Shown: positions 40,063-50,215, numbered from the stretch's first letter. The stretch is DNA of 64,000 nucleotides from Armatimonadota bacterium (GCA_031081715.1 JAVHMA010000007.1:1-64000), one strand, 5' to 3'. Notes: generated by a model not told the origin, from the letters alone. Numbers and translations: made by a program.

Positions 40063-41420
40063 GGGGGGGCCGCGGTCAAGATCACGGCGTCGGCCGGCAG
40101 ACCCGGCTTCATGACCCCGTCCGGGTTGTCGAGCGCGATGCGCACGGCAAAGACGAGCTTCGCACGCTCCTCGCGCGTCTGCACGTTGCCCGGGGTGAAC
40201 TCGGCGCGGCTGCTGATCTCCTCGACCGTGCCGGGGAACGTACGGCGCGGGAAGGCGTCCACCCGCACCTCGACCGGCTGGCCCAGGCGCACGCGGCCCA
40301 GGTCGCCCTCGGCCACGAAGATGCGCAGGAAGACACGGCGCAGGTCCGCGACGGTAACGATCGGTGCCCCGACGGCGACCAGGTCGCCGACCTCGACGCT
40401 GCGCGACACCACCACGCCATCGATGGGCGCACGCACGGTCGCGTGCCCGCGCGCGGTACGCGCGACCCGCAGCACGGCCCGCGCCTGCTCGAGCGCGGCA
40501 CGGGCGGCGTCCACGTCCCGGGCGCGCTGGGTCACCAGCCCGGCCGCGGCCTCGGCGCCGCGCAGCGCGGCCCGCGCCTGCTCGGCCTGGGCGCGCGCGG
40601 CCTCCACGTCGAGCGCGCGGATGGACACGCTCCGGCGGTTCGCGCGCGCAGCCTCCAGCGCCGCCTCGGCCTGTGCCTGCGCCGCGCGCGCGGCCTCGCG
40701 CTGCGAGACCGCGGCGTTGTGCTGGGCGCGCGCGCCGTCGCGCTGGGCCGCGGCCGCGGCCTGGGCGGCGCGCCCGGCGTCGAGCTGCTGGGCGGCCACC
40801 GCGCCCTCGCGGTAGAGCTGCTCCAGCCGCGCGGCGTCCGCGCGCGCCTGTTCCCACCGCGCCTCGGCCGCTGCCAGGGCCGCCTCGGCCGCGCGCGCGC
40901 TCGCCTCGGCCGCCTGTAGCGCCGCGCGCGCAGCCCGCACCTGGGCCTCGGCCTGGCGCTCCTGCGCGTCCACCGACGCCTGCTGGAGCTCGGCGGCCTG
41001 CCCCGCCTGCGGTATGCGCGTCCGGCTCGCCTCGGCCGCGGCCCGCGCCTGCGCGATGGCGGTGGCGCTCTGCGCCTGCTGCAACGCCAGCGCGCTCTGC
41101 GCCTGGCGCAGCCGCGCCTCGGCCGCGGCGACGGCGGCCTCGGCCTGGGCCACCTGCGCGTCCAGCGTCTCGGCGTCGAGCTCGGCAACCACCTGCCCGG
41201 CGCGCACCGCCGCGCCCTCCCGCGCGGGCAGGGCGACCACACGGCCGGCGACCTGGGGCGCGACGTCCACCTGCGTCGCCTCGATCGTCCCCGAGCCTTC
41301 GATCCGGTCATCGGGGGCCCGGCCCCGGGGGAGCGCCAGGTAGACGGCCGCGGCGACGAGCGCCAGCGCCAGGACGGCCAGCCGCAGCCGTGCCGCGGGG
41401 TGGGGTCGGTTGGGGCTCAT
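40059..41420 (-). CDS. HlyD/EmrA-type periplasmic adaptor (membrane fusion) protein
   Basis: 453 residues. One N-terminal membrane helix (LRLAVLALALVAAAVYLALP), then SGTIEATQVDVAPQVAGRVV (lipoyl/barrel-sandwich half 1), a very long Ala/Gln/Arg-rich alpha-hairpin coiled coil (about residues 85-320), ATVRAPIDGVVVSRSVEVGD (half 2) and a beta-barrel end. Such adaptors link an inner-membrane exporter to the outer envelope, so presence with an ABC-2 exporter hints at a two-membrane envelope or a thick wall. ATG 41420 heads the exporter operon, 12 bases after the mrpG gene. Confidence 0.92.
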   Translation of the reverse strand: MSPNRPHPAARLRLAVLALALVAAAVYLALPRGRAPDDRIEGSGTIEATQVDVAPQVAGRVVALPAREGAAVRAGQVVAELDAETLDAQVAQAEAAVAAAEARLRQAQSALALQQAQSATAIAQARAAAEASRTRIPQAGQAAELQQASVDAQERQAEAQVRAARAALQAAEASARAAEAALAAAEARWEQARADAARLEQLYREGAVAAQQLDAGRAAQAAAAAQRDGARAQHNAAVSQREAARAAQAQAEAALEAARANRRSVSIRALDVEAARAQAEQARAALRGAEAAAGLVTQRARDVDAARAALEQARAVLRVARTARGHATVRAPIDGVVVSRSVEVGDLVAVGAPIVTVADLRRVFLRIFVAEGDLGRVRLGQPVEVRVDAFPRRTFPGTVEEISSRAEFTPGNVQTREERAKLVFAVRIALDNPDGVMKPGLPADAVILTAAPP

Positions 41421-41432
41421 GACGTCGGCTCC

Positions 41433-41864
41433 TCAGGTCGTGCTGTGATCGGCGGCCCGGCCGTCACCCGGGCCGGGGCGTTCGGCGGCGCGCGCCGGTC
41501 CGCCGTCGGGATCGCGCAGCGCGTGCGTCTCGGGATCATAGCGCCCGCGCAGCTCGTCCACCATGGTGCCGCGCCACAGGGGCACGCCGGTCACGTACGC
41601 CGCCCGCGCAATCATGTGGGCGGCCACCGGCGCGGTGAGCAGGATGAACGCCACGGTCGCACCGACGCGGCTGACGACGCCGAGCGCCTGGAAGTGCACC
41701 GCGACCGCCAGCAGCATCAGCGCGGCCCCCAGCGTCGCGGCCTTGGACGACGCGGACATGCGCAGGTAGAGGTCCGGCATCCGCACGATGCCCGCGGCCG
41801 CGATCAAAATCCAGATCGCCCCGAAGGCCAGCAAGGCGGCGGTGAGGAGCTCGCGCGGGCTCAT
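41433..41864 (-). CDS. mrpG: Mrp-type cation/proton antiporter subunit G (operon 1)
   Basis: 143 residues, three predicted membrane helices. FGAIWILIAAAGIVRMPDLY, LRMSASSKAATLGAALML and FILLTAPVAAHMIARAAY are MrpG/PhaG signatures. The last 45 residues form a polar cytoplasmic tail longer than usual. ATG 41864 overlaps the mrpF stop. It is the last antiporter gene of the minus-strand Mrp operon. Confidence 0.94.
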   Translation of the reverse strand: MSPRELLTAALLAFGAIWILIAAAGIVRMPDLYLRMSASSKAATLGAALMLLAVAVHFQALGVVSRVGATVAFILLTAPVAAHMIARAAYVTGVPLWRGTMVDELRGRYDPETHALRDPDGGPARAAERPGPGDGRAADHSTT

Positions 41865-42124
41865 CGGCCGCGCTCCACGTAGCGCGCGAACGCGATGGTG
41901 CCGAGGAAGGAGACCAGCGCCAGGGTGATGGCCACGTCGAGGTAGACCGGCTGGTCGGTGGCCACTTCATAGGCGGCGATCATGCCGATGACCACCACCG
42001 TCAACAGGTCCAGGGCCACGACGCGGTCAGGGGCGCTCGGGCCGCGGACGATCCGGTACAGGGTGAGCACGAGCGCCGCGGCGAGCACCGGCATGACGGC
42101 CCAGAGCGCGAGCGCCCGCAGCAT
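41861..42124 (-). CDS. mrpF: Mrp-type antiporter subunit F (operon 1)
   Basis: 87 residues, three membrane helices. LYRIVRGPSAPDRVVALDLL and the end ISLAL-type region ALVSFLGTIAFARYVERG match MrpF/PhaF. ATG 42124 overlaps the mrpE stop by one base and its stop overlaps mrpG. F and G are essential small subunits of the hetero-oligomeric Na+(K+)/H+ antiporter. Confidence 0.94.
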   Translation of the reverse strand: MLRALALWAVMPVLAAALVLTLYRIVRGPSAPDRVVALDLLTVVVIGMIAAYEVATDQPVYLDVAITLALVSFLGTIAFARYVERGR

Positions 42125-42591
42125 CAGTCGAAGACCTCCTGCACGCGCCGTTCATAGCCCGCCTTCACGCCCGCGCGAAAGCTCGCGGGGTCCTCGAGCG
42201 CGAGCGTGTGCACGTAGAGCACGCGCCGGCTCTCGGAAACATCCAGGCTCAGCGTCCCGGGCGTGAGCGTGATCAGGTTCGCCAGCATCGTGATCTCGGC
42301 GTCGGTACGCACGTCGAGCGGCACCGCCACGATCCCCGGGCGCATCCGGTCCAGCGGTGCCAGGATGTGGTAGGCCACGCGAAGGTTCGCCAGCACGAGC
42401 TCCCACGCGACGAAAACCACGAACCCGGCGACCTCCCGTACCTGCCGAAAGTACCCGGTGGAGCCTCCCACACGGGTCGCAAGCCAGAGCACGGCGAACC
42501 CCAGCGCGAACCCCGCGGCCAGGTTCGCGGCGGAAAAGTGGCCGGTCAGGGCGACCCAGGCAAGCGCCAGCAACACGTTGGCCAGCAGCAC
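42124..42591 (-). CDS. mrpE: Mrp-type antiporter subunit E (operon 1)
   Basis: 155 residues from GTG 42591. [20 protein letters not shown] gives the expected first helix, followed by a second helix and the cytoplasmic part with [32 protein letters not shown] and [14 protein letters not shown]. The GTG was chosen because GGCGGAGGG lies 7 bases ahead and the N terminus then matches MrpE; ATG 42624 would add eleven residues that overlap mrpD. It is one base after the mrpD stop. Confidence 0.92.
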   Translation of the reverse strand: MLLANVLLALAWVALTGHFSAANLAAGFALGFAVLWLATRVGGSTGYFRQVREVAGFVVFVAWELVLANLRVAYHILAPLDRMRPGIVAVPLDVRTDAEITMLANLITLTPGTLSLDVSESRRVLYVHTLALEDPASFRAGVKAGYERRVQEVFD

Positions 42592-42592
42592 C

Positions 42593-44098
42593 CTACGGCC
42601 CTCCGCCCAGCACCGCGCGCGCATAGCCCGCGGGGTCGAGGAGTTGCGCCGCCGCTCGGGCCGCGAGCGCCAGCCCCGCCTCGGCGAAGACCCCGAGCAG
42701 CACGACGAGCGCGGCGAGCGCGACGATCGGGCCGAGGAGTGCCGCCGGGAGCCGCGGCGCCGCGCCCGCGGGCGCGCGGGGTGACCCGCCAACTGGGGCC
42801 GGCTTCCAGAACGCCTCGGTCCAGATCTTGATCATCGAGAACAGCGTGAGGAGTCCGACGCCGAGGGCCGCGGCGACGACGGCGTAGCGGCCGGCACCGA
42901 GGCCGGCCTGCACGAGCGCAAGCTTCGCCGCGAACCCGGAAAGCGGCGGCACCCCGGCCAGCGAGAGCGCCGGGATGAGAAAGAGCACCGCCAGCCCCGG
43001 GTGGGACCGGTAGGCGCCGCCGAGCGAGGGCAGGTCGTAGGTCCCGCACAGCCGGTGGAGCGCGCCGCTGACGAGGAACAGCGCCGCCTTCGACAGGATG
43101 ACGTGCGCCATGAAGAAGATCGCCCCGGCCAGGGAGGCCGCGGTGTTCAGTCCCAATCCCATGAGCAGGTAGCCGATCTGGCTGACGATGTGGAAGGAGA
43201 GAAGACGGCGCACTTCTGCCTGGGCCACGGCGCCGAGCACCCCGGTCACCATGGTGAGCGCCGCGGCGGCCAGGAGCAGCGAGTGCGTGAAGGCAACCTC
43301 CTGGGTGAACAGCAGGGTGAACATCCGGATCAGCGCGTAGACGCCCACCTTCGTCAGGAGCCCGGAGAAGAGCGCCGAGATCGCGACCGGCGGGGTGTGG
43401 TAGGCGGCGGGCAGCCAGAAGAAGAGCGGGAACGCCGCGGCCTTGATGCCAAAGGCGATCAGGAACAACACCGCCACGGTCGTCGCGAGGCCCGGCGGTA
43501 CCTCGGCGGCGAAGCGCCTGGCCAGATCGGCCATGTTCAGTGTGCCGGCCACGCCGTAGGTGATCCCCACCGCCGCCAGAAAGAAGGCGGAGGCGATCAG
43601 GTTGAGGGTGACGTACTTGATCGCGCCCTCGAGCTGTGCGCGCCGGCCGCCATGGGTCACCAGGACGAACGACGCCATCAGCATGACCTCGAACCAGACG
43701 TAGAGGTTGAACAGGTCGCCCGTGAGGAAGGCGCCGCAAACCCCGAGCAGGAGCAGCAGGAGCAGCGGATAGTAGCCGAACGCCTCCTCACGCGCCTCGA
43801 TCGTCGTGAGCGAGTAGACCGTCGCCACCAGCCCCATCACGCCGGCCAGCACCACCATGACCCCGCTGAACAGGTCGGCGACGAGCGTGATCCCGAACGG
43901 CGCTGGCCACGCGCCCAGCTGCACGGCCAGGATGCCGTCGCGCGAGACGACGGCCAGCAGCCAGGCGCCCGCGACGAGCAACCCGGCCGCCCCGGCGACG
44001 CCCAGGATGCGCTGCGCCGCACGCGAGCGCGCGGCCAGCAGTGCACCGGCCGCCGCGACGAGCGGTACGAGCAGCGGGAGCGCGAGCGGCAGACTCAC
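42593..44098 (-). CDS. mrpD: Mrp-type antiporter subunit D (operon 1)
   Basis: 501 residues, 14 predicted helices, of the NuoN/NuoM-like proton-channel family. [20 protein letters not shown] carries the conserved membrane Glu, [20 protein letters not shown] the conserved Lys, and [19 protein letters not shown] the third motif. GTG 44098 overlaps the mrpC stop. MrpD and MrpA form the ion-translocating core. Confidence 0.94.
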   Translation of the reverse strand: MSLPLALPLLVPLVAAAGALLAARSRAAQRILGVAGAAGLLVAGAWLLAVVSRDGILAVQLGAWPAPFGITLVADLFSGVMVVLAGVMGLVATVYSLTTIEAREEAFGYYPLLLLLLLGVCGAFLTGDLFNLYVWFEVMLMASFVLVTHGGRRAQLEGAIKYVTLNLIASAFFLAAVGITYGVAGTLNMADLARRFAAEVPPGLATTVAVLFLIAFGIKAAAFPLFFWLPAAYHTPPVAISALFSGLLTKVGVYALIRMFTLLFTQEVAFTHSLLLAAAALTMVTGVLGAVAQAEVRRLLSFHIVSQIGYLLMGLGLNTAASLAGAIFFMAHVILSKAALFLVSGALHRLCGTYDLPSLGGAYRSHPGLAVLFLIPALSLAGVPPLSGFAAKLALVQAGLGAGRYAVVAAALGVGLLTLFSMIKIWTEAFWKPAPVGGSPRAPAGAAPRLPAALLGPIVALAALVVLLGVFAEAGLALAARAAAQLLDPAGYARAVLGGGP

Positions 44099-44442
44099 GT
44101 GTCGGTAGACCGCATCTCGTCGAGGTCGTCGCTCCCGACGGTCTGGTACGCCCGCTTGAGGAGCACGATCGTGAACGCGGTGACGCCGAAGCTGATGACG
44201 ATCGCCGTGAGGATGAGGGCCTGGGGGAGCGGGTCCGCGTAGGGCGACGGCGGCACCGCGGCGTCGAAGGGAATGACGGGCGCTTGCGCGCGCACGAGCC
44301 GGCCGGCGGTGAAGATCAGCAGGTTGGCCGCGTACCCGATCAGCGCGAGCCCGATGGCCAGCTTGACGATGCTGCGCCGGAGCATGAGGTAGAGCCCCGC
44401 CGCGTACAGCCCGCCGACGACCACTGCCAGCACGACCTCCAC
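44095..44442 (-). CDS. mrpC: Mrp-type antiporter subunit C (operon 1)
   Basis: 115 residues, three helices, NuoK-like. [30 protein letters not shown] and [20 protein letters not shown] are diagnostic. GTG 44442 has AGGAG at good spacing and lies just after the mrpB stop at 44444-44446. Confidence 0.95.
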   Translation of the reverse strand: MEVVLAVVVGGLYAAGLYLMLRRSIVKLAIGLALIGYAANLLIFTAGRLVRAQAPVIPFDAAVPPSPYADPLPQALILTAIVISFGVTAFTIVLLKRAYQTVGSDDLDEMRSTDT

Positions 44443-44443
44443 G

Positions 44444-44851
44444 CTACTCCTCCATCAGGGCGAAGACGATGGTCAAGGCGGCACCCAACACGACCAGGTA
44501 GACAGCCAGATCGAACAGGAGGGGCGTCCCGAGCTTCGCACCGCCGGCAACCGGCAGGGTCACCCACCACCCGGTCAGGAACGGCCGACCCAGCGCGACC
44601 CCCGGCAACCCGCTCGCGACCGCGAGCAGCAGACCGGCCGCGAGCGCAGCGCGTGGGTCCACCCGCAGCAGGCGTCGTGCCTGGTCCACGCCGGCGGCGA
44701 TACCGACCAGGACGAACGCCGCCGCGCCGACCAGGCCGCCCACGAACCCGCCGCCCGGCTCGTCGTGTCCCCGCAGGAGCAGGAACACCGAGAACAGCAG
44801 CAACAGCGGCAGCAGGTACCGGGCGGCGGTGGACAGGATCAGCGACGGCAC
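44444..44851 (-). CDS. mrpB: Mrp-type antiporter subunit B (operon 1)
   Basis: 135 residues, four helices. [40 protein letters not shown] and [20 protein letters not shown] match MrpB. GTG 44851 lies 2 bases after the mrpA stop. In operon 2 the same domain is fused to MrpA. Confidence 0.94.
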   Translation of the reverse strand: MPSLILSTAARYLLPLLLLFSVFLLLRGHDEPGGGFVGGLVGAAAFVLVGIAAGVDQARRLLRVDPRAALAAGLLLAVASGLPGVALGRPFLTGWWVTLPVAGGAKLGTPLLFDLAVYLVVLGAALTIVFALMEE

Positions 44852-44853
44852 GG

Positions 44854-47148
44854 TCAGCGCGTCCTCGCACGCAGCCTCATCAACGCGTAGACCCCCACCC
44901 CGGCGATGGCGAGCACCGTGATCTCACCGAGCGTGTCCAGCGCGCGGAAGTCCACCAAAATCACGTTCACGACGTTCCGGCCGCCGGCCAGCGGCACGCT
45001 CGACTCGGCGTAGTAGGCGCTGACCCGGCGCTCCAGCGAGAAACCGGTGGCGGCCAGCAGCAGCAGCGTCATCAGCCCGCCGGCGGCCGTGGCCACCAGG
45101 GCGTCGCGGACGCGCGCCGCAGTCCCGGAGTAGCGCGCGAAGCGCGGCATCCGGTACAGTACGAGCACGAACAAGATCACAGTGAGCGTCTCGACGGCGA
45201 ACTGCGTCATCGCCAGGTCCGGCGCGCCGTAGAGAATGAAGACAACCGCTATCCCGTACCCTACCGCGCCCAGCGCCGCCACCGCGGCCAGCCTCGACGG
45301 CGCGCGCACCGCCCCGAGCGCCGCGAGCAGGATCGCCGCGGCCAGGACCCACTCGTAGGACCGCACGTCCCCCAGCGCCGTGGGCAACCGCACGCCGACG
45401 CGGGTAGCGAGCGCGTATCCGGTAACGGCGACGGTGGTGCCAACCACGACCAGGAGGTAGGTGCGCAGGTAGCCGCTCTGGAGCAGCCGCGTCTGGTCGC
45501 GCGCGGCGGCCAGCAGCGCTCGCATGGCCCAGTCGTACCACGCGGCCGGTCCGAGGCGCCCGGCGCGGTCCAGCCACGCCGCGTCGCGGCGGAGCACCGA
45601 CCGGGTGGCGTAGAGCGTGGCTCCCGCGAGCACCGTGAGCACGCTGAGTCCGAGCGCGGGGGTGAACCCGTGCCACAGCTTCAGCGCCAGCGTCACCGGG
45701 GCGCCGAGCGTGGCGCCGGCGGCCGAGGCCACCAGCGGCTGCGCGGTCCACACCGGAGCGAGCCCCACGGCGAGGCCGAGCCCTGCCAGCAGCGCCGGAC
45801 CGACAAGCAGACTCGGCGGAGCCTCGTGCGGCGTCCTGGGTGTCGGGTGAGCCGGGCCGGCGAACGGTTCGACGCCGGCGATGCCCGCGACGGCGACCAA
45901 GGCGGCACTCGCCACGACCACCACCCCCAGCGCCCAGGCCGCCCCACCGGGGCCCGGCCAGACCGCCTCGTACAGCAACTCCTTGGCCAGGAAGCCGAGT
46001 GCCGGCGGCAGTCCGGCCATGGAGAGCGCGGCCAAGCCCGCCGCCGCCGCCGTCAGGGGCATCGCGCGCCGCAGGCCGCCGACCCGGCTGACGTCGCGCA
46101 TGCCGGTCTCGTGGTCCACCGCGCCGGCGACCAGGAACAGTGCGCCCTTGTACAACGCGTGCGCGAGCAGGAAGACCATGGCCGCCTCGACCGCGGCCGG
46201 CGTGCCCGCGCCGATGAGCGCCGTCAGCGCGCCGAGCGCGCTCACCGTGGAGTACGCCAGGATGCGCTTCAGGTCGGTCTGGCGCAACGCGAGCAGCGCG
46301 CCGACCAGCATGGTCGCGGCGCCGACGGGCAGAACGAGCGCGGTCCAGACCGTGGTCCCACCGAGCACCGGGGCCAGGCGCGCCAGCAGGTAGACCCCGG
46401 CCTTCACCATGGTCGCCGAGTGGAGGTAGGCGCTCACCGGTGTCGGCGCCTCCATGGCGCTGGGCAGCCAGAAGTGAAACGGCACCTGCGCCGACTTCGT
46501 GAACGCGCCGACCAGGATCAGGACCAGGACAGGCAGGTAGAGCACATGGCCGCGCACCGCCTCCGCGTGCGCGATCAGGGCGGAGACCGCGAACGTCCCG
46601 CCGACCTGCCCGAGCAGCAGCAGCCCGGTCAGCAGGACCAGCCCGCCCCCGGCGGTCACCAACAGCGCCTGCAACGCCGCCGAGCGGGCCTCGGCCCGGT
46701 CGTGGTCGAAGCCGATCAGCAGGTAAGAACTGACGCTGGTGAGCTCCCAGAAGACGAACATCGCGATCAGGTCGTCCGCGAGGACCAGACCGAGCATCGA
46801 GGCCATGAAGAGGAATAGCGACGCGAAGAACCGACCGAGCTGCGGGTGACCGGCCAGGTAGCCCCCGGCGTAGACCGTCACCACCGCGCCGACGCCTGTG
46901 ATAAGGAGGCCGAAGAGCAGGCTCAAGCCGTCCAGGCGGAACGAGAGCGCAATCCCCAGCGTCGGGATCCATGCGGTCGCGGCCGTGGCGATCGAGCCCG
47001 CGGCGACCGCGGGGACCTGCGCGGCCAGGTAGGCGGTCATCGCGGCGGGAGCGAGCGCGAGCATCCAGCCGGCGTGCGCGGGGGCGCGGCGCACGATCCA
47101 CGGCGCGGCGAGCGCGAGCGCGAAGCCCGAAGCGACCGCCGCGATCAT
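44854..47148 (-). CDS. mrpA: Mrp-type antiporter subunit A (operon 1)
   Basis: 764 residues. The first 500 or so are a NuoL-like antiporter module with [20 protein letters not shown] (key Glu), [20 protein letters not shown] (key Lys) and [20 protein letters not shown]. The C terminus adds the DUF4040 segment ([20 protein letters not shown]) and the MbhE-like part ending [23 protein letters not shown] 47148 lies 21 bases after the CBS-protein stop, so the CBS gene leads the operon. Together A-G exchange cytoplasmic Na+ (or K+) for H+. Confidence 0.95.
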   Translation of the reverse strand: MIAAVASGFALALAAPWIVRRAPAHAGWMLALAPAAMTAYLAAQVPAVAAGSIATAATAWIPTLGIALSFRLDGLSLLFGLLITGVGAVVTVYAGGYLAGHPQLGRFFASLFLFMASMLGLVLADDLIAMFVFWELTSVSSYLLIGFDHDRAEARSAALQALLVTAGGGLVLLTGLLLLGQVGGTFAVSALIAHAEAVRGHVLYLPVLVLILVGAFTKSAQVPFHFWLPSAMEAPTPVSAYLHSATMVKAGVYLLARLAPVLGGTTVWTALVLPVGAATMLVGALLALRQTDLKRILAYSTVSALGALTALIGAGTPAAVEAAMVFLLAHALYKGALFLVAGAVDHETGMRDVSRVGGLRRAMPLTAAAAGLAALSMAGLPPALGFLAKELLYEAVWPGPGGAAWALGVVVVASAALVAVAGIAGVEPFAGPAHPTPRTPHEAPPSLLVGPALLAGLGLAVGLAPVWTAQPLVASAAGATLGAPVTLALKLWHGFTPALGLSVLTVLAGATLYATRSVLRRDAAWLDRAGRLGPAAWYDWAMRALLAAARDQTRLLQSGYLRTYLLVVVGTTVAVTGYALATRVGVRLPTALGDVRSYEWVLAAAILLAALGAVRAPSRLAAVAALGAVGYGIAVVFILYGAPDLAMTQFAVETLTVILFVLVLYRMPRFARYSGTAARVRDALVATAAGGLMTLLLLAATGFSLERRVSAYYAESSVPLAGGRNVVNVILVDFRALDTLGEITVLAIAGVGVYALMRLRARTR

Positions 47149-47169
47149 CCGGCCGTCGGTCCCGCCGGC

Positions 47170-47553
47170 TTACGACCCGGCTCGATCGAGGGGTCGGTCG
47201 TGCAGGTTGAGGAACAGCTGGATGATGTCGCTGGCGCTGATGATGCCCACGACCCGGCCCGCGCGGACGATCGGCACGCGGCGGACCATGCGGTCGAGCA
47301 TGAGCCGGGCGACGTCCTCCACGGGCGTGTCCTCGTCGGCGGTCACGGGGTCCGTCGACATCACCTCGCCGACGGTGTCGCCGTACCGTCCTACCAGGTC
47401 CACCAGACTCACCATACCGACGAGGGTGTCCGCCGGGCCGACGACGGGCGCGCCGTGGATCCGGTAGCGGAGCAGCACATCGGCCGCCTCGGCCACCGTC
47501 ATCTCCGGGGTCACCGTCACCACGTCCGTCACCATGATATCCCTGGCCTCCAC
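47170..47553 (-). CDS. Small CBS-domain-pair protein
   Basis: 127 residues consisting only of two CBS motifs (VEARDIMVTDVVTVTPEM, GAPVVGPADTLVGMVSLVDL; then VGEVMSTDPVTADEDTPVED, VPIVRAGRVVGIISASDI). CBS pairs bind adenosine nucleotides or related ligands and regulate partner proteins. GTG 47553 was chosen for GGAGG six bases upstream; a longer frame would overlap the divergent promoter. It is the first gene of Mrp operon 1 and may sense energy state for the antiporter; that link is an inference. Confidence 0.88.
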   Translation of the reverse strand: MEARDIMVTDVVTVTPEMTVAEAADVLLRYRIHGAPVVGPADTLVGMVSLVDLVGRYGDTVGEVMSTDPVTADEDTPVEDVARLMLDRMVRRVPIVRAGRVVGIISASDIIQLFLNLHDRPLDRAGS

Positions 47554-47644
47554 CCAACACCTCCGCGCAGCCGTCGTGTTTCTACCTTCCACCACGCGTC
47601 GGCCGACCCCTGCGGCCCGGCTACCCACACCGGCCCGCCGCATC

Positions 47645-47657
47645 TACAATAGGAACA
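47645..47657 (+). promoter_or_regulatory. -10-like element directly ahead of the S2P start
   Basis: TACAAT at 47645-47650 ends 6 bases before ATG 47657. With the usual distance to the transcription start, the mRNA would begin at or near the A of the ATG, giving a leaderless transcript. Only a weak AGGAA separates them, and the -35 region near 47622 is poor. The other half of this 103-base divergent gap should hold the promoter of the CBS-mrp operon; I see no clear element. Confidence 0.4.
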
Positions 47658-48790
47658 TGCTGCGCGGTGGCTACCGGTTGCCGTTTCGGCTCGCGGGAAT
47701 CCCCCTCTACCTCGATCCGACGTTCCTGATTGTCCTGCCGCTGCTTGCCTGGATGATCGGCAGCCGGATCGAGCTCTACGTCCGCCTCTTCGGGCTGCCC
47801 CTCGACCCGGCGGCGCTGCAGGCCGGCGGTCAGGCCTACACCCTCGGCCTGGCCGCGGCGCTCGGGCTGTTCGCCAGTGTCGTCGTCCACGAGCTCGGCC
47901 ACGCCCTCGTCGGCCGGCGCTATGGCGTCCAGGTCAGACGCATCACGCTGTGGCTGCTCGGCGGCATGGCCCAGTTCGAGGAGATTCCGCGCCAGCGCGG
48001 GGCCGAGGCGGTCATCGCCATCGCCGGACCCCTGACGAGCCTGGCGGTCGCGGCGGTGAGCCGGGTAGCGCTGGGGCTGTTGCCGTGGTCCGCCAGCGGG
48101 CAGTTCGTGCTGGGCTACCTGGCCTACATGAACGTCGCGCTCGCCGTGTTCAACCTGCTCCCGGCGCTGCCGCTGGACGGCGGCCGTGTGCTGCGCTCGC
48201 TGCTGGCGCTGCGGCTCCCCTACCTGCGGGCGACGCAGGTGGCCGCCGGCCTCAGCACGGGCCTGGCGATCCTGCTCGGGCTGTACGGGTTCCTCACGCT
48301 GAACATCTTCCTGATGCTGATCGCCTTCTTCGTCTACATGGCCGGCAACGCCGAGACGCAGACCACGCTCATCACGGACCTGCTCGGGGACATCGGCGTC
48401 CGCGAGGTCATGACGCGACGGGTGGAAACGGTGCCCCCGGACCTGCCCGTCGCCGACCTGCTCCAGAAGATGCTCCGAGAGCGCCACCTGGGCTACCCCG
48501 TGGTGGATGGCACCGGGCACCTGGTCGGGGTAGTCGACCTGCAGCACGTGCAGGGCGCGCAGCCCGACGCCACCGTCGAGCGGGTGATGTCTACCGAGGT
48601 GGTGATGATCCCGGAGACCGGGACGGCGCTCGAGGCGTTCCAGATCATGAGCGCCAACAACTTCAGCCGCCTGGTGGTAGTGGACGCGCGGAAAGAGATG
48701 GTCGGGATCGTCAGCAAGACCGACCTCGTCCGAGCCATCCAGGTGCGTGTCGTCGGGGCGGCGTTCCTGCCGGCGGCGGCCCGCGGGTAG
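47657..48790 (+). CDS. Site-2 protease family (M50) metalloprotease with CBS domains
   Basis: 377 residues. An N-terminal membrane domain has the zinc motif H78-E79-x2-H82 (VVVHELGHALVGRRYG) and the third ligand D174 in LPALPLDGGRVLRSLL; AIAGPLTSLAVAAVS is also conserved. Residues about 245-375 are a CBS pair (VREVMTRRVETVPPDLPVAD, ERVMSTEVVMIPETGTALEA). Group-3 S2P enzymes cut membrane-embedded regulators; substrate unknown. An earlier start would overlap the CBS gene on the other strand. It is 2 bases upstream of the NSS transporter gene and divergent from Mrp operon 1. Confidence 0.93.
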   Translation: MLRGGYRLPFRLAGIPLYLDPTFLIVLPLLAWMIGSRIELYVRLFGLPLDPAALQAGGQAYTLGLAAALGLFASVVVHELGHALVGRRYGVQVRRITLWLLGGMAQFEEIPRQRGAEAVIAIAGPLTSLAVAAVSRVALGLLPWSASGQFVLGYLAYMNVALAVFNLLPALPLDGGRVLRSLLALRLPYLRATQVAAGLSTGLAILLGLYGFLTLNIFLMLIAFFVYMAGNAETQTTLITDLLGDIGVREVMTRRVETVPPDLPVADLLQKMLRERHLGYPVVDGTGHLVGVVDLQHVQGAQPDATVERVMSTEVVMIPETGTALEAFQIMSANNFSRLVVVDARKEMVGIVSKTDLVRAIQVRVVGAAFLPAAARG

Positions 48791-48792
48791 CG

Positions 48793-50154
48793 GTGGCCGC
48801 CGCGTCCGCGCCCCAGGCCGCGGACGAGCAGTGGGGCTCGCGAGTCGGGTTCGTACTGGCGAGCGCTGGGTCGGCGGTCGGACTTGGCAACATCTGGCGC
48901 TTCCCATCGGTGGCCGCCGACAACGGCGGGGGCGCGTTCGTCCTCCTGTTCCTGTTCGTCATCCTGCTCGTCGGAGCGCCGGCGCTGATGGCCGAGATGG
49001 CGTTGGGGCGCCACACGAGGCGGAATCCCGTGGACGCCTTTGCCTCGCTGCGGCCCCGCAGCCGGTGGGCGCTGGCCGGCGGGCTCGGCGTGCTCGCGTC
49101 GTTCGTGATCCTCTCCTACTACTCCGTGATCGCCGGGTGGGTCCTGGCGTACGCGCTGATGGCGGTGCGCGGCGATCTAGTCGGCCAGGATGCCACGGCG
49201 CTCGGGCAGACCTACGCGAACCTGGCGGGCCACCCCTGGCGCCCGGTGTTCTGGCATGCGATCTTCATGGCGATGACTGTAGCCGTCGTCGCCGGCGGCG
49301 TGCGGCGGGGCATCGAACGCTGGGCGAAGATCTTGATGCCGGCGCTGGTCGCCCTGCTGGTGGTGCTCGGCGTGCGTACCCTGACGCTGGACGCCGCCCG
49401 CGAGGGCGCGGTCTGGTTCTTCACGCCGCGATGGGACCTGTTCACCTGGTCGTCGGTCGTGCGGGCGACCGGCCAGGTGTTCTTCAGTTTCAGCCTCGGC
49501 ATGGGGGTCATGATTACCTACGGGAGCTACCTCGGGCGGGCGGAGGACATCCCGCGGAGCGCGGCCTATGTGGCCGCCGCCGACGCGGCCATCGCGCTGC
49601 TTGCCGGGATGATCGTCATCGCCACGCTCTTCGCGTTCGGCCTGCCGGTCCAGGGAGGCCCGGGGCTGCTGTTCATCACCCTCCCGGCCCTGCTGGGCCG
49701 GATGCCGCTGGGCGCGGCGTTGACGCTCGCCTTCTTCGCAATGGTCGCGATGGCGGCCCTCACGTCGGCGGTGGCACTGCTCGAGGTGGTCGCGGCGTTC
49801 GCGGTCCAGCGCCTGGGCATGGCCCGGCGGCGCGCGGTCGTCGCCGCGGCGGTGCTGATCTTCGGTCTGGGCGTCCCGTCGGCGCTCTCGCAGGGTGCGC
49901 GGCCGGTCCACCTGCTCGGCCGCGACTTCCTGAGCGCACTCGACGCGGTGACGTCGGACCTGATCCTTCCACTGGGCGGGCTCTCGACGGCCGTGTTCGT
50001 CGGATGGGTGTGGGGCGTCGAGCCTGCTCTGCGGGAGCTCCGCGCCGGAAGCCCACGGTTTCGCGCCGCGCGCGTGTGGGCGGCCAGCGTGCGCGTCGTG
50101 ATTCCGGTGACGGTGGCCGGCGTCCTGGCCGCGGGTCTGGCCGGGGTCAGGTAG
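48793..50154 (+). CDS. Sodium-dependent transporter, NSS (SNF) family
   Basis: 453 residues from GTG 48793, about 11-12 predicted helices. The Na+ and substrate site motif SAVGLGNIWRFPSVAADNGG is diagnostic, followed by VGAPALMAEMALGRHTRRNP, VILSYYSVIAGWVLAY and QVFFSFSLGMGVMITYGSYL. NSS proteins (LeuT, MhsT) import amino acids or amines with Na+. The gene sits between two Mrp Na+/H+ antiporter operons, which would maintain the Na+ gradient it consumes. It may be co-transcribed with the S2P gene. Confidence 0.94.
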   Translation: MAAASAPQAADEQWGSRVGFVLASAGSAVGLGNIWRFPSVAADNGGGAFVLLFLFVILLVGAPALMAEMALGRHTRRNPVDAFASLRPRSRWALAGGLGVLASFVILSYYSVIAGWVLAYALMAVRGDLVGQDATALGQTYANLAGHPWRPVFWHAIFMAMTVAVVAGGVRRGIERWAKILMPALVALLVVLGVRTLTLDAAREGAVWFFTPRWDLFTWSSVVRATGQVFFSFSLGMGVMITYGSYLGRAEDIPRSAAYVAAADAAIALLAGMIVIATLFAFGLPVQGGPGLLFITLPALLGRMPLGAALTLAFFAMVAMAALTSAVALLEVVAAFAVQRLGMARRRAVVAAAVLIFGLGVPSALSQGARPVHLLGRDFLSALDAVTSDLILPLGGLSTAVFVGWVWGVEPALRELRAGSPRFRAARVWAASVRVVIPVTVAGVLAAGLAGVR

Positions 50155-50185
50155 GCGGATGCGGCCCGCGCCGCCGCCCGACGCC

Positions 50186-50215
50186 TTGACCGACGTGAAG
50201 CGGGTCGTGTAGCGT
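50186..50215 (+). promoter_or_regulatory. Candidate promoter of Mrp operon 2
   Basis: TTGACC (50186-50191) followed after 18 bases by TAGCGT (50210-50215), 58 bases upstream of GTG 50274. The -35 is good and the -10 is poor. The remaining part of this 119-base gap shows no terminator hairpin after the NSS gene that I can see. Confidence 0.35.

Noticed and set aside
40443-41343. Repeat region in the HlyD gene as a possible DNA repeat array
   Set aside because: The repeated GC-rich words come from an Ala/Gln/Arg/Glu heptad coiled coil and have no constant unit or spacer; not a CRISPR or satellite.
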